This document shows positions 27,921 through 36,662 of a stretch of 64,000 nucleotides of DNA, piece after piece (within the stretch, counting starts at the first letter, position 1; each line of letters begins with the position of its first letter). The position numbers and the translations under genes were made by a program. The notes under the pieces were generated by a model. It was not told where the DNA came from. It saw only the letters and a list, made by a program, of their open reading frames with translations, and did no database searches. This stretch comes from VRUE01 sp963707965 (lineage in GTDB: Bacteria > Actinomycetota > Thermoleophilia > Solirubrobacterales > 70-9), in the NCBI GenBank assembly GCA_963707965.1, contig CAVPRR010000007.1, forward strand, positions 930,001-994,000. Reading direction: 5' to 3'.

Positions 27921-29027
27921 GTGCGCGGGAGGGTTCGTCGCTGCCTAGGGGCGACTATCCTCCTCCCCGTGGAGGCGAGCGAAGAGCCGCAGGAGGCGCT
28001 CGCGCCAGATCCCGGTTTCGCACCGGACTGGCCCGAGGAAGTTCGGCTGCTTTGCGCCCGGCTGCTCAAGCAGTACGACGCCGACGAAATACGAGGCCGC
28101 TCGCGACTCGGCGATCGTGCTTTTGACGAGGCTCCCGAGAGAGTCGAGGTCGTCAAGCAAATCGTCCGGGATCTCTCGCTGGAGAAGTGGGAGCCACCTC
28201 TCTCAAATAGCGAAGTGCAGCCTCAGCTCCAAGAGTTAATGAATGTCCTTGACGAGATGGTCGGTCTGTCGTCGAGCCAAGACGACTTTGTTCAGCGTTC
28301 CGAGGCCCTCAACAATCGTCTCCACGAAATCACCATCTGGTTCCAGAACCAGGCCGCCCCGCTTGCATTCACGGCCAAAGTTCGCCGGGTGGTTGGTGAC
28401 GACATCGGTCTCGATGCCGACACTGAGAAAGTCGATCAACTCCGTTCGAGAACTGCGGAGCTCGACAAGGAGGTCGTAAGGCTACGACGGGAGCTTGAAT
28501 CCTCGCATGAAGCCGTCAGCCAAGCACGGGCCGCTGCCGGGACTTCTGCGAGCGAGGAGCAGGCAGAGGTCTTCAAGAACCGAACGGAAGAGTACGAAGA
28601 TCGAGCGACAAAATGGTTAGTCGCATTGATTTTGTCGGTTCCCCTGTCTGCGGGCCTCGCACTGATCACCTTTCTCGAACTTCGCCCCGAAAGCGGCTCG
28701 AAGGACGTGCATGATTTCGCCGGCCTCGGTTTCGGCCTGTTCGTACTTGGGCTCCTAGCTTTTGCGATTCGGGTCTGTGCGCAGAACTTCAGAGTTAACC
28801 GCCATCTCGCAGCAGTCGCCCGGAGTAAGGAGGCGTCGATCTCAACATTCCAGCGTATGGTCGCCTCTGTCGAGGATGCTGAGCTTCGCTCAGCGGTCAC
28901 TTTGACCCTCGTTCAGTCGATTTTCGCTGTGGAGGAGACCGGCCTGATCGACGGGTCAGGCGACCACGTGACTCTGGTCGAGCGTGCGGTTCTGCCGAAT
29001 TTGCCTAGCGGCGGAAGCGGAAGCTAA
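27921..29027 (+). CDS. Coiled-coil protein with two membrane segments
   Basis: Up to 368 residues; the first 16 may not be translated (a GTG at 27969 precedes EASEEPQEALAPDPG). The layout is a globular helical region, then a coiled coil around residues 170-215 (VDQLRSRTAELDKEVVRLRR), then two hydrophobic stretches near 235-255 (WLVALILSVPLSAGLALITF) and 270-290 (GLGFGLFVLGLLAFAIRVC), and a helical C-terminus. No catalytic motif is seen. A membrane protein at the edge of a defence island could be an abortive effector or sensor, but that is speculation. It is the last gene before the polysaccharide locus resumes. Confidence 0.7.
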   Translation: MRGRVRRCLGATILLPVEASEEPQEALAPDPGFAPDWPEEVRLLCARLLKQYDADEIRGRSRLGDRAFDEAPERVEVVKQIVRDLSLEKWEPPLSNSEVQPQLQELMNVLDEMVGLSSSQDDFVQRSEALNNRLHEITIWFQNQAAPLAFTAKVRRVVGDDIGLDADTEKVDQLRSRTAELDKEVVRLRRELESSHEAVSQARAAAGTSASEEQAEVFKNRTEEYEDRATKWLVALILSVPLSAGLALITFLELRPESGSKDVHDFAGLGFGLFVLGLLAFAIRVCAQNFRVNRHLAAVARSKEASISTFQRMVASVEDAELRSAVTLTLVQSIFAVEETGLIDGSGDHVTLVERAVLPNLPSGGSGS

Positions 29028-29096
29028 GAGTTCCGCGATCAATTCCGCCCTTCTGTCTATCCGTGGGGCCAATTGGGCCAAACAATTTTTCAACTT

Positions 29097-30064
29097 CTAT
29101 CGAAAAGATCTCCAGACACTGGGTCGACGAATGTCGCCGCCCTTGGACCCGCGCTGGCGTAAACCCTCGCCCCGGTTCGGAATCAGCGCTTGGCGGGTGT
29201 GGGCCCAGTAGATGCGGGCGGGTTGGCTGGGGAGGACGGTGGCGGCAAGGGCGCGGAGGGTGTAGGACCAGGCGGTGAGGAGGCGGACGGCGAGGGCTGC
29301 CGGGCGGGAGTGGTGCTTGCGCATGTAGAGGTCGCGGTTGCGGTGGAATTCGACGATGCGGGGGAGGCCGGCGGAGAGGTCGGTTGAGAGCTGGTCGTGG
29401 TGGATAGCCTTCGCGGCGGGGGCGAAGAGGGTCTTCCAGCCGGCGTCGGCGAGGCGCTTGCAGAAGTCGCACTCGTCGTAGTAGACGAAGAAGTCGGGGT
29501 CGAGGTAGTCGACCTGCTCTGCAGCCTTGCGCCGCACCATCAGGGCGCTTGACTGCGCCCAGTCGACCGGACGGGTTTTGGTGCCCTTGCTCTGGACCGT
29601 GAAGAGGCGGTGCAAGAAGACGGCTCCGGTCAGCGCTGTGCCGACGCTCGGAAAGCGCCATGCGCAGGGGACCGGTTGGCCGTTGGAGTTCAGTAACTGC
29701 GCTCCGGCCGCTCCAGCGCTCGGGTCGTCGTCGAGCGCCGCGATAAGCGCCTCCGCGGCTCCCGGCTGCAGCTCGGAGTCCTCGTTGAGAAGAAGGCAGT
29801 AGTCGCCCTTTGCCTCCCGCAGCAGAGTCGAGTCGTTCTCTGCCTTACCGGTTCGTCTGCTTCAGCTCGATCAGGCGGATGTCGCCTCCGCGCGCTCGCA
29901 CCGCTTCCGCCGATCCATCGGTCGAGGCGTTGTCGAGAACGAGGATCTCGCGCTCGACTCCGGCGGGATGGGTGCGCTCGATCGCGTCGAGGCAGGCGAG
30001 CAGGTGCTCGCGGCCGTTCGTGTTCACGATGCAGTAGGAGAGCGCCGGTCGCCAAGGCCACCAC
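29097..30064 (-). pseudogene. GT2-family glycosyltransferase, frameshifted
   Basis: Reading leftward, the N-terminus is SYCIVNTNGREHLLACLDAI then VLDNASTDGSAEAVRA, the GT2 (GT-A) nucleotide-binding start. The frame is lost near 29848 after IELKQTNR. It continues in another frame as DYCLLLNEDSELQPGAAEAL (metal-binding acidic block), FFVYYDECDFCKRLADAGW and AIHHDQLSTDLS to the stop at 29097. Similarity to rhamnosyltransferase-type GT2 enzymes is good. The start is unclear: no ATG fits, and GTG codons at 30064 or 30084 would need another small shift. It is divergent from the next glycosyltransferase and belongs to the right half of the polysaccharide locus. Confidence 0.78.
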
Positions 30065-30078
30065 GATAATCGCCCCCG

Positions 30079-31195
30079 ATGCACGTGCAGCTGGTGGATC
30101 CGTCGGCGTTCACGCCGCCCTACGACCGCGCGCTTGCCGCGGCGCTGGCGCGTGCCGGCGTGGACGTGGAGCTGCTGACCAGCCACTTCCTCTACGGGCC
30201 GGTGCCGGAGGCAGACGGCTACCGGGTCTCGGAGTGCTTCTACCGGCGCAGCGCCGCGCGCGGGCTGAACGCTCCGGCTCGGCGCGCTCGCAAGCTGATC
30301 GAGCACGTGCCGGACATGTTGCGCTTCCGCCGGGAGGCGGCCGCTGACGTCATCCACTACCAGTGGCTCACGGTCCCGGGCCTTGACGTCCGCCTTCTCC
30401 CCGAAGCTGCGTCCCCGGGTGATGACCGCGCACCACATCCTGCCGCGGTATCCAAGCCGCCGGCAGGTCGCGACCGCCCGGCGCGTCTTCGGAAGCATGG
30501 ACGCTGTGATCGCCCACTCAGAGCTCGGCGCTCGGCAGCTGCAGTGGGAGGCGGGCGTGGACGCCGAGCGAATCCATGTGATCCCTCACGGTGCCTTCGA
30601 CTACCTGACCCGACTGCCGGATGAGAAGCCGCTGCCAGAGGAGCTGGAGGGAGCCGAGGGGCCGGTGATCCTCTTCTTCGGCCTGCTGCGCCCCTACAAG
30701 GGACTCGACACGCTGCTCGAGGCGTTTCGGCGGGTCGAGGGCGCGGAGCTGTGGATCGTCGGCAACCCGCGCATGGACGTCGAGCCGCTGCGCAGGTTGG
30801 CGGAGGAGGCGCCGGGACGGGTGCGCTTCGTCACCCGGTTCGTCGACGACGCAGAGATCCCGGCGATCTTCCGCCGCGCCGACGTGGTCGTCCTGCCCTA
30901 CCGGGACGCCGAGCACTCGGGTGTCCTCTACACGGCACTCGCCTTCGGCAAGGCGATGGTCGTCTCCGCCGTCGGCGGGTTCACCGAGGTGGCGGCGGAG
31001 GGCCTGGCGCGGCTGGTCTCCCCGGATGACCCGGCCGAGCTTGCCGGTGTTCTGGACGAGCTCGTCGGCGACCCCGCCGCGCGAGCCGAGCTGGGCGAGG
31101 CGGCAGCCCGGGCCGCCGCGGGTCGCTACTCCTGGGATGAGGTGGCGAAGCAGACGCTTGCGCTCTATGAGGAGCTGCTGGAGGAGCGCGGATGA
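30079..31195 (+). pseudogene. GT4-family glycosyltransferase, frameshifted
   Basis: It starts MHVQLVDPSAFTPPYDRALA, the N-terminal Rossmann lobe with VDVELLTSHFLYGP. The frame changes near 30385-30410. The second frame carries PRVMTAHHILPRYPSRR, VIAHSELGARQL, IHVIPHGAFDYL, ILFFGLLRPYKGLDTLLEAF and the GT4 donor-binding segment VVVLPYRDAEHSGVLYTALA, ending at 31195. About 371 residues in total; one extra base explains the break. Family knowledge: retaining glycosyltransferase using an NDP-sugar in exopolysaccharide assembly. It overlaps the next gene by 4 bp (ATGA). Confidence 0.85.
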
Positions 31196-32324
31196 TTGCG
31201 CTCGCCCTGGTCTTCTGGATCTCGATCGCCCTGATCCTCTATACGCACCTCGGCTATCCGCTGGTGCTGAGGGTGCTCGTTGCGCTGCGCCGCCACCCGA
31301 CGCTCACTCCAGGCACCTGGGAGGAGCCGCCGCGCGTTTCGCTGATCGTCGCGGCCCACGACGAGGAGGAGGTGATCGCGGAGAAGGTCGCAAACGCCCT
31401 CGCGCTCGACTACCCGCGGGACCGGCTGGAGGTGATCGTCGCCTCCGACGGCTCGGCCGACGCCACCGTCGAGCGGGCGCGGGCCGCCGGGGCCGATGTC
31501 GTCCTCGACCTGCCGCGGGGCGGCAAGACAGCCGCGCAGAACGCCGCCGCCGAGCGCGCATCCGGCGAGATCCTCGCCTTCTCCGACGCCAACAGCGCCT
31601 GGTCGCCCGACGCGCTGCGCCACCTGGTCGAGTCGTTTGCCGACCCGAGCGTCGGTTACGTCTGCGGCCAGGTCCGCTTCGTCGACCAGGGCGGCGACAA
31701 CGTCGAGGGCTCCTACTGGCGCTACGAGATGGCGGTGCGGGAGATGGAGTCCGGCCTGGCCGGGATCACCGCCGGCAACGGGGCGATCTACGCGGTGCGC
31801 GCCAGCTCCTACGTCCCCCTGTCCCCCTCGGGCAGCCACGACCTTTCGTTCCCCTTCCTCCTTGCCAAGCGCGGGACTGCGCTCGCTGTATGTGCCGTGG
31901 GCGCGCGGCGGAGGAGAAGATGGTCCCCACCGTCGAGGGCGAGTTCGCCCGCAAACGCCGGATGATGGTTGGGCTCTGGGACATCGTCGTGCGGGAAGGG
32001 ATGCTGCGCCCTCGCGGCTACTCGCCGCTCTATGCGTTCGAGGTCGCCTCGCACAGGCTGGTGCGCTACGCGACCCCGCTGCTGCATGTCGCCGCCCTTG
32101 CCGCGAACGTCGCCCTGCTCGGCCGCGGCTGGGTCTACACGGCGACCCTGGCCGCTCAGGTCGCGCTGCTCGCCGCCGCGCTGCTGGGTCGCTGGCTGCC
32201 GGTGGCCCCGCTTCGCGTCGCTCGCTATTACGTGCTGACCACCACCTCGATCGCCGCCGGTCTATGGGACCGTCTGCGCAACGGTCCACCCGGCGCCTGG
32301 GAGAAGGCCGAGGGCACGCGATGA
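31192..32324 (+). pseudogene. Membrane GT2 glycosyltransferase, frameshifted
   Basis: N-terminal membrane segment (ALVFWISIALILYTHLGYPL), then VSLIVAAHDEEEVIAEKV, EVIVASDGSADATVERA and a donor/acceptor block containing GGKTAAQNAAAERASGE and ILAFSDANSAW. Near 31880-31910 the sequence passes through two frame changes (LRSLYVPWA, then RAAEEKMVPTVEGEFARKRR) and continues with C-terminal membrane segments to 32324. About 377 residues when joined. Family knowledge: processive or membrane-bound GT2 enzymes build polysaccharide backbones. Neighbours on both sides are glycan genes. Confidence 0.82.
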
Positions 32325-32344
32325 CGCCCCCTGAGCGCTGAGCC

Positions 32345-32908
32345 ATGCCGCGCATCCTCGACATCCTGATCGCCACGATTGCGCTGATCGTCCTCTCGCC
32401 GGTGCTGCTGGTGGCCGCGATCGCCATCAAGCTGGGAAGCCGCGGCCCGGTCGTCTACCGCCAGCGGCGGGTGGGAAAGGACGGTCGCGAGTTCGAGATG
32501 CTGAAGCTGCGCACGATGGTGGCGGGCTCCGATCCCATTGGGGTCGGGACCATCGTCGAGCGCGACGACCCTCGCGTGACGCGCGCCGGGCGTTTCCTGC
32601 GCCGCACCTCCCTCGACGAGATCCCCAACCTGGTCAATGTGCTGCGCGGCGAGATGGCGATCGTCGGGCCGCGGCCCACGATCCCCGCCCAGGTGAAGGA
32701 CTACACGCCCTTCCAGCACCGCCGCCACGAGGTCCGTCCGGGCCTCACCGGCTGGGCACAGGTCCAGGGACGCGCGGGCATCCCATGGGAGGAGCGGATC
32801 GAGCTCGATGTCGAGTACGTCGATCGCCGCAGCTTCTGGCTCGACCTGCGCATCCTTGGCAAGACCGCCTGGCTGCTGGTCACCGGCCACGGTCTCGCCC
32901 CGGACTGA
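32345..32908 (+). CDS. Initiating undecaprenyl-phosphate sugar phosphotransferase
   Basis: 187 residues, the compact form of the bacterial sugar transferase family. One N-terminal membrane helix (ILIATIALIVLSPVLLVAAI) is followed by the conserved cytosolic domain: GPVVYRQRRVGKDGREFEML, KLRTM, LRRTSLDEIPNLVNVLRGEM, VGPRP and VRPGLTGWAQVQGR. Family knowledge: it transfers a sugar-1-phosphate from UDP-sugar onto undecaprenyl phosphate, the first committed step of repeat-unit assembly. It completes the enzyme set of the polysaccharide locus together with the dehydratase, flippase and polymerase on the other side of the island. Confidence 0.93.
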   Translation: MPRILDILIATIALIVLSPVLLVAAIAIKLGSRGPVVYRQRRVGKDGREFEMLKLRTMVAGSDPIGVGTIVERDDPRVTRAGRFLRRTSLDEIPNLVNVLRGEMAIVGPRPTIPAQVKDYTPFQHRRHEVRPGLTGWAQVQGRAGIPWEERIELDVEYVDRRSFWLDLRILGKTAWLLVTGHGLAPD

Positions 32909-32987
32909 CGGCGGTCGCAGTTCCCTTCGGCTCCATGCCAGATACCGGGCAGCGAGTGGTCGCCGAGTGACTGCCTAGGCTGATTCA

Positions 32988-33824
32988 GTGGAGTGGATCA
33001 AAGAGATCGGCGCACGCGGGGGCACCGACGGGGGCTGGCGAGACGATTTCCCGCTCAATCACGACCTTCCGCCCCGTCTGGGAGTCGACTGTGAGCAGCT
33101 GAGATTGCCGATCCACCCGATGTTCGCAGTACGGATGCGGGTCTTTGTCGAGTGGCACCGACAGGAAGGGCGCGAGGTCGTCGTGACCGCCCCGTCCGAC
33201 CCTCCGACACGGCAAGTCTTTCTGGCGCTGGAGATCGATCCGGATCAAGATCCCAATGGGTCCGAGCAGGACGAGGACTCGATCCTGCCGGTTACGCGCC
33301 TAACTGAGTATCAGGCGGTCGAGGAAGTCGCCAGTCGCACCAGAGAGATCCTGGAGTATCAGCTGACCGATCTCTCTCCGCTCGGCCAGGCGGCCTTTAT
33401 GGCAGTTGCTGAGCTGTGCGATAACGCCATCGACCACGGCCAGAACGACCTGGGTGCCTATGTGGCTGTGCGGAGAGTGGTGGAGCCAAGGCGACAGGTT
33501 TCCATCGCGATCGGGGACCTTGGCATCGGAATTCCCGAGCACATTCGGCAACGCTATCCCGAGTGGAGTGACGATGGCTATGCAATTGCCCACGCGACGC
33601 AACCGCACGTGACCGGGACGGGAGACCCTCATCGCGGTATCGGCTTCTCCGAGGTCTTCGATGCCGCTTTGACGAGATCGCTTCACGGCGCCAGGATGGA
33701 CATCCATTCCGCAAACGGCTTCTTCCGCCTCCAGGTTGTCCAGGAAAGCCACAAGCCGGAGGTCTTCCCTGCCTCTCGGTTCAAGCGGGGAACCTGGATT
33801 GGCTACGAGCTCGTTTCGGTCTAG
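32988..33824 (+). CDS. Histidine-kinase-like ATPase (HATPase) protein
   Basis: 278 residues, GTG start. The second half has a GHKL-type ATPase core: AVAELCDNAIDHGQND (N box), AIGDLGIGIPEHI (G1-like DxGxG) and GDPHRGIGFSEV (G2-like). There is no histidine phosphoacceptor or transmembrane region. It is followed 58 bp later by a STAS-like DUF4325 protein. Such HATPase/STAS-like pairs resemble anti-sigma kinase/antagonist or anti-phage-type signalling modules; which applies here cannot be told from sequence. Confidence 0.75.
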   Translation: MEWIKEIGARGGTDGGWRDDFPLNHDLPPRLGVDCEQLRLPIHPMFAVRMRVFVEWHRQEGREVVVTAPSDPPTRQVFLALEIDPDQDPNGSEQDEDSILPVTRLTEYQAVEEVASRTREILEYQLTDLSPLGQAAFMAVAELCDNAIDHGQNDLGAYVAVRRVVEPRRQVSIAIGDLGIGIPEHIRQRYPEWSDDGYAIAHATQPHVTGTGDPHRGIGFSEVFDAALTRSLHGARMDIHSANGFFRLQVVQESHKPEVFPASRFKRGTWIGYELVSV

Positions 33825-33882
33825 GGCAGCCGGAGGGTCCTCTACCATCGCCATGATTCCAATGCTCGAAAGGAGGTAGCGA

Positions 33883-34185
33883 ATGTCCTACTGCTACGAA
33901 CTTGCGCAGCATGGAACGACGCTCGCCACACGACCCTTCGGCAGGGAGCTTCGGGGCGATCTAACTCGGAAGATGGAGGGTCACCAGCATCTGGAGTTGG
34001 ATTTCTCGGGCGTGCTCAGTGTCAGCCACTCGTTCGTGGACGAGTTGGTCGCTCGATTGGCAGAAGACTCGAAGACGGGCGCCGTGGGGTTCGACCTCGC
34101 GATTTCGGGCGCGGTTCCCGACGTTGAGGCAGTGATTCGGCGCGCCGTCGACAGGCGCGACGTGCAACTGGCCCAGCTGGCCTGA
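33883..34185 (+). CDS. STAS-like DUF4325 protein
   Basis: 100 residues with a strong AAGGAGG ribosome-binding site 7-8 bases before the ATG. The core HLELDFSGVLSVSHSFVDEL is the DUF4325 signature (strand, then SxSFxDEL helix), a STAS-like fold. Family knowledge: DUF4325 proteins commonly partner with the HATPase protein immediately upstream, as here, and may act as its antagonist or substrate. Confidence 0.78.
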   Translation: MSYCYELAQHGTTLATRPFGRELRGDLTRKMEGHQHLELDFSGVLSVSHSFVDELVARLAEDSKTGAVGFDLAISGAVPDVEAVIRRAVDRRDVQLAQLA

Positions 34186-34222
34186 GCCAGCTGCAGATCA
34201 GACCAGCGAATACAGTCTCGGC

Positions 34223-34783
34223 GTGTCTGAGCGGCCAGAGGTCAGCCTGAGACCGTTTGAGCCCGGCGATGCCGAGGCGGTGCACCGCTGGTTCAACAAC
34301 CCCGAGGCGACCAAGACGCTGATGGAGCAGCGGGAGAGCTTCTCGCTGGAGGACGCCGAGGGTTGGGTGCGGCGCGCGATGGACGACTCCGGCGAGGACC
34401 GCAAGTACGCGATCGTGGTCGAGGGCCATGAGGAGCCGGTCGGGTTCACGGCGCTCTACGGGCTGTTCAGGCAGACGGCGCCCGAGCTTGGGGCGTTGAT
34501 CGGAGACGATGTTCGCGGCAAGGGCGTGGGTCGCCGCGCCGAGGCGCTGACGATCGCCAAGGCCTTCGACGAGTTCGGTGCGCACCGGGTCTACGGGCGC
34601 ATCCCCGCCCGCAACGAGGTGGCGAAGAAGACCGTGGCAGGGCTCGGATGGAAGTACGAGGGGACGATGCGGGCCCACCTGAACCGCCCCGACGGCGTCG
34701 ATGACTGCGAGGTCTGGGGCGTTCTTCCGGACGAGTTCCGCGCGGCGGCCGCCAACCTGCTGGACGAGTCCGACGGGGAGTGA
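34223..34783 (+). CDS. GNAT N-acetyltransferase (RimJ/RimL-like)
   Basis: 186 residues, GTG start. VSLRPFEPGDAEAVHRWFNN opens the domain. The acetyl-CoA site is GALIGDDVRGKGVGRRAEAL, followed by AHRVYGRIPARNEVAKKTV and GLGWKYEGTMRAH, all standard for the RimJ/RimL group that acetylates protein N-termini or small amines. The substrate cannot be assigned. The next gene starts 7 bp after its stop, so the two acetyltransferases are probably co-transcribed. Confidence 0.85.
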   Translation: MSERPEVSLRPFEPGDAEAVHRWFNNPEATKTLMEQRESFSLEDAEGWVRRAMDDSGEDRKYAIVVEGHEEPVGFTALYGLFRQTAPELGALIGDDVRGKGVGRRAEALTIAKAFDEFGAHRVYGRIPARNEVAKKTVAGLGWKYEGTMRAHLNRPDGVDDCEVWGVLPDEFRAAAANLLDESDGE

Positions 34784-34790
34784 GCGCTCG

Positions 34791-35783
34791 ATGGCCGCGA
34801 CGGCGGAGCTGATCGCCGACCGGGGCGAGGCAGCGGCGGGAGAGGAGTTCTTCCGCTCCCGGCCGTTTCTGGATGCCGAGGGTGTGACGCACACCCTGCA
34901 GATCGAAGCCAACAGCACGACGCTGCTTGCCCCGCTGATCGTGCGCGAGATTCCGGGCGGGGAGGGACGCGACGCGATTTCGCCCTACGGATACCCGGGG
35001 TTCTGTACCGCAGGCAAGGTTGACCCCACCATGGTGGGGTCAAACCGATCTACGACGGTTGACCCCGCGACTATCGACACGCCTGTTCATCCCGCCGATG
35101 TCGACTTCGCCCCCACTGGCCTGGTGAGTGTTTTCATCCGCCATGCGCTCGCCAACCCGCCGCTGACCGGGACCAAGGAGCGCAACGTCGTCCAGATCGC
35201 CGATCCGGAGCTGCCGCTGAAGCGGCGCTCCAGCGATCGGAACCAGATCAACAAGAACCGGCGCAACGGCTATGAGGTGCGCATCGTTCCGGCCGCGGAG
35301 ACGACCGCGGAGGATCGCGCCGGATTCCTCACCGCCTACGAGGAGACCATGCGGCGGGCGGGCGCCGCCGAGCACTACTTCTTCGGCGCCGCCTACTTCG
35401 ACCGGACTCTCGAGTCGGACGCCGCCTGGCTCGCCCTGGCGGATGCGCCGGGCGGCGAGGTCGCCGCGGCCTCGATCGCGGTTCGCAGCGACGGCTTCAT
35501 CCACTACTACCTGAGCGGCAGCGCCGACGCGCACCTGCGCGACTCGCCGATGAAGAACCTCGTCGCCGACCTGGTCGAGTTCGCCTCCGGGCAGGGGCTG
35601 CCCCTGAACCTCGGCGGCGGCATCGCCCGCGGCGACCGGCTGGAGGAGTTCAAGCGCGGTTTCGCCAACCGCGAGGAGCCGTGGCATACCTCGGAGATCG
35701 TCTGCGACGCGGACGCCTACGCTCGGCTCAGCTCCGGGCACCAGGACGGCGACTTCTTCCCCGCCTACCGGGCATCAGGATAG
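34791..35783 (+). CDS. FemAB/BioF2-like GNAT acyltransferase with in-frame palindrome
   Basis: 330 residues from the ATG at 34791. The N-terminal half contains ISPYGYPGF and then VFIRHALANPPL. The C-terminal half has RSSDRNQINKNRRNGYEVRI, AYEETMRRAGAAEHYFF and DSPMKNLVADLVEFASGQG, matching GNAT_acetyltransf_6/FemAB-type enzymes often found with polysaccharide genes. A perfect 24-bp palindrome at 35020-35043 sits in frame and adds a peptide around VDPTMVGSNRSTTVDP, which looks inserted. The frame stays open, so the protein may tolerate it. Confidence 0.78.
   Translation: MAATAELIADRGEAAAGEEFFRSRPFLDAEGVTHTLQIEANSTTLLAPLIVREIPGGEGRDAISPYGYPGFCTAGKVDPTMVGSNRSTTVDPATIDTPVHPADVDFAPTGLVSVFIRHALANPPLTGTKERNVVQIADPELPLKRRSSDRNQINKNRRNGYEVRIVPAAETTAEDRAGFLTAYEETMRRAGAAEHYFFGAAYFDRTLESDAAWLALADAPGGEVAAASIAVRSDGFIHYYLSGSADAHLRDSPMKNLVADLVEFASGQGLPLNLGGGIARGDRLEEFKRGFANREEPWHTSEIVCDADAYARLSSGHQDGDFFPAYRASG
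35020..35043. repeat. Perfect 24-bp palindrome inside a coding sequence
   Basis: TTGACCCCACCA is followed directly by its reverse complement. A third partial copy of the arm (GGTTGACCCC) begins near 35058. It lies in the FemAB-like gene without breaking its frame. Confidence 0.85.
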
Positions 35784-35874
35784 GACGGAGTAGGACGGTG
35801 GAAATGGACGTGCTCGATGTTTTGCATCCAGGGGATGCAAAAAGCGTAGGCACGTCCTCCGGCGGCGACGGCCG

Positions 35875-36657
35875 TCAGCTCTTCGGCTTCACCGGGGTGG
35901 GGCCTTCGATGGTGAAGGCGGCGACTTCCTCGCCGCCGTAGCGGCCCCAGGTGGTCTTGCCGAAGTCGCGGATCGCGTCGAGGGTGATCGCGCCCCTGTA
36001 CTCCGGGCAACCCAGCAGGTTGGTCCATGTGGTCGCGGCGACCGCGTAGTCCATGTTCGGGTCGGGGAACAGCAGGGTCCCCCCATACATCGTGTCGTAG
36101 AGGCCCTTCAGCGCCAGCTGGTCTTTCTCAGGCAGGTCGGGGCTGTACTGGATCGCCAGCCGGCCGTGCTCGAGTGAGTGGACTGTGTCGATCTCCGCCG
36201 GCATCTCGGTATAGGCGCCGTCTGCCTGCTGGTAGGGCGGTTCGGCATGCGTGCCCGAGGTCGGCGGGTTGGTCCCGTAGTCCGGAGTGGAAGACGACGG
36301 GGCGATGTGGTCGTGCCCCTCGTCCTTGAGGTGCAGGCGCAGGACGCAGCCGGCCTGCTCCGCTGCGGTCTTCAGGTTCGCGACATTGACGGCAGCTGGC
36401 GCGGTCCCGTCTCTTTCATCGAGCGCCGCTCCGTTGGTCGAGCCCGATTCCTGGTTGATGTGCGCTTCCCCTCCACCGCCTCCGCCGCCTGAGGAGGCGA
36501 TCACGATGCCGATCCCGGCGAGGACCGCCACGCCGACCACCCCGGCGGCCACGTATACGGCGATGAGCCGCCGCTGGGAAGACTTCGATTTCGAGGTCTG
36601 GCGTTCTTCCCGCACCTGGCGCAGGCGCTCTCGCTCTTCCTCCCTGCGGTTGGCCAC
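35875..36657 (-). CDS. DUF3105 membrane-anchored protein
   Basis: 260 residues. A highly charged cytosolic N-terminus (about 30 residues) precedes one transmembrane helix (LIAVYVAAGVVGVAVLAGIG) and a Gly-rich linker. The extracytoplasmic domain has the DUF3105 pattern: HIAPSSSTPDYGTNPPTSG, VHSLEHGRLAIQYSPDLPE and WTNLLGCPEYRGAITLDAI. The conserved His and Tyr/Pro residues suggest metal binding, but no activity is established for the family. It starts 5 bp after the upstream hydrolase stop, so it is in the metF operon. Confidence 0.88.
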   Translation of the reverse strand: MANRREEERERLRQVREERQTSKSKSSQRRLIAVYVAAGVVGVAVLAGIGIVIASSGGGGGGGEAHINQESGSTNGAALDERDGTAPAAVNVANLKTAAEQAGCVLRLHLKDEGHDHIAPSSSTPDYGTNPPTSGTHAEPPYQQADGAYTEMPAEIDTVHSLEHGRLAIQYSPDLPEKDQLALKGLYDTMYGGTLLFPDPNMDYAVAATTWTNLLGCPEYRGAITLDAIRDFGKTTWGRYGGEEVAAFTIEGPTPVKPKS

Positions 36658-36662
36658 GGTCC

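Noticed and set aside
29060..29095. Intrinsic terminator between converging genes
   Set aside because: Only a 4-bp GGCC-type stem precedes the T-run; too weak to call.
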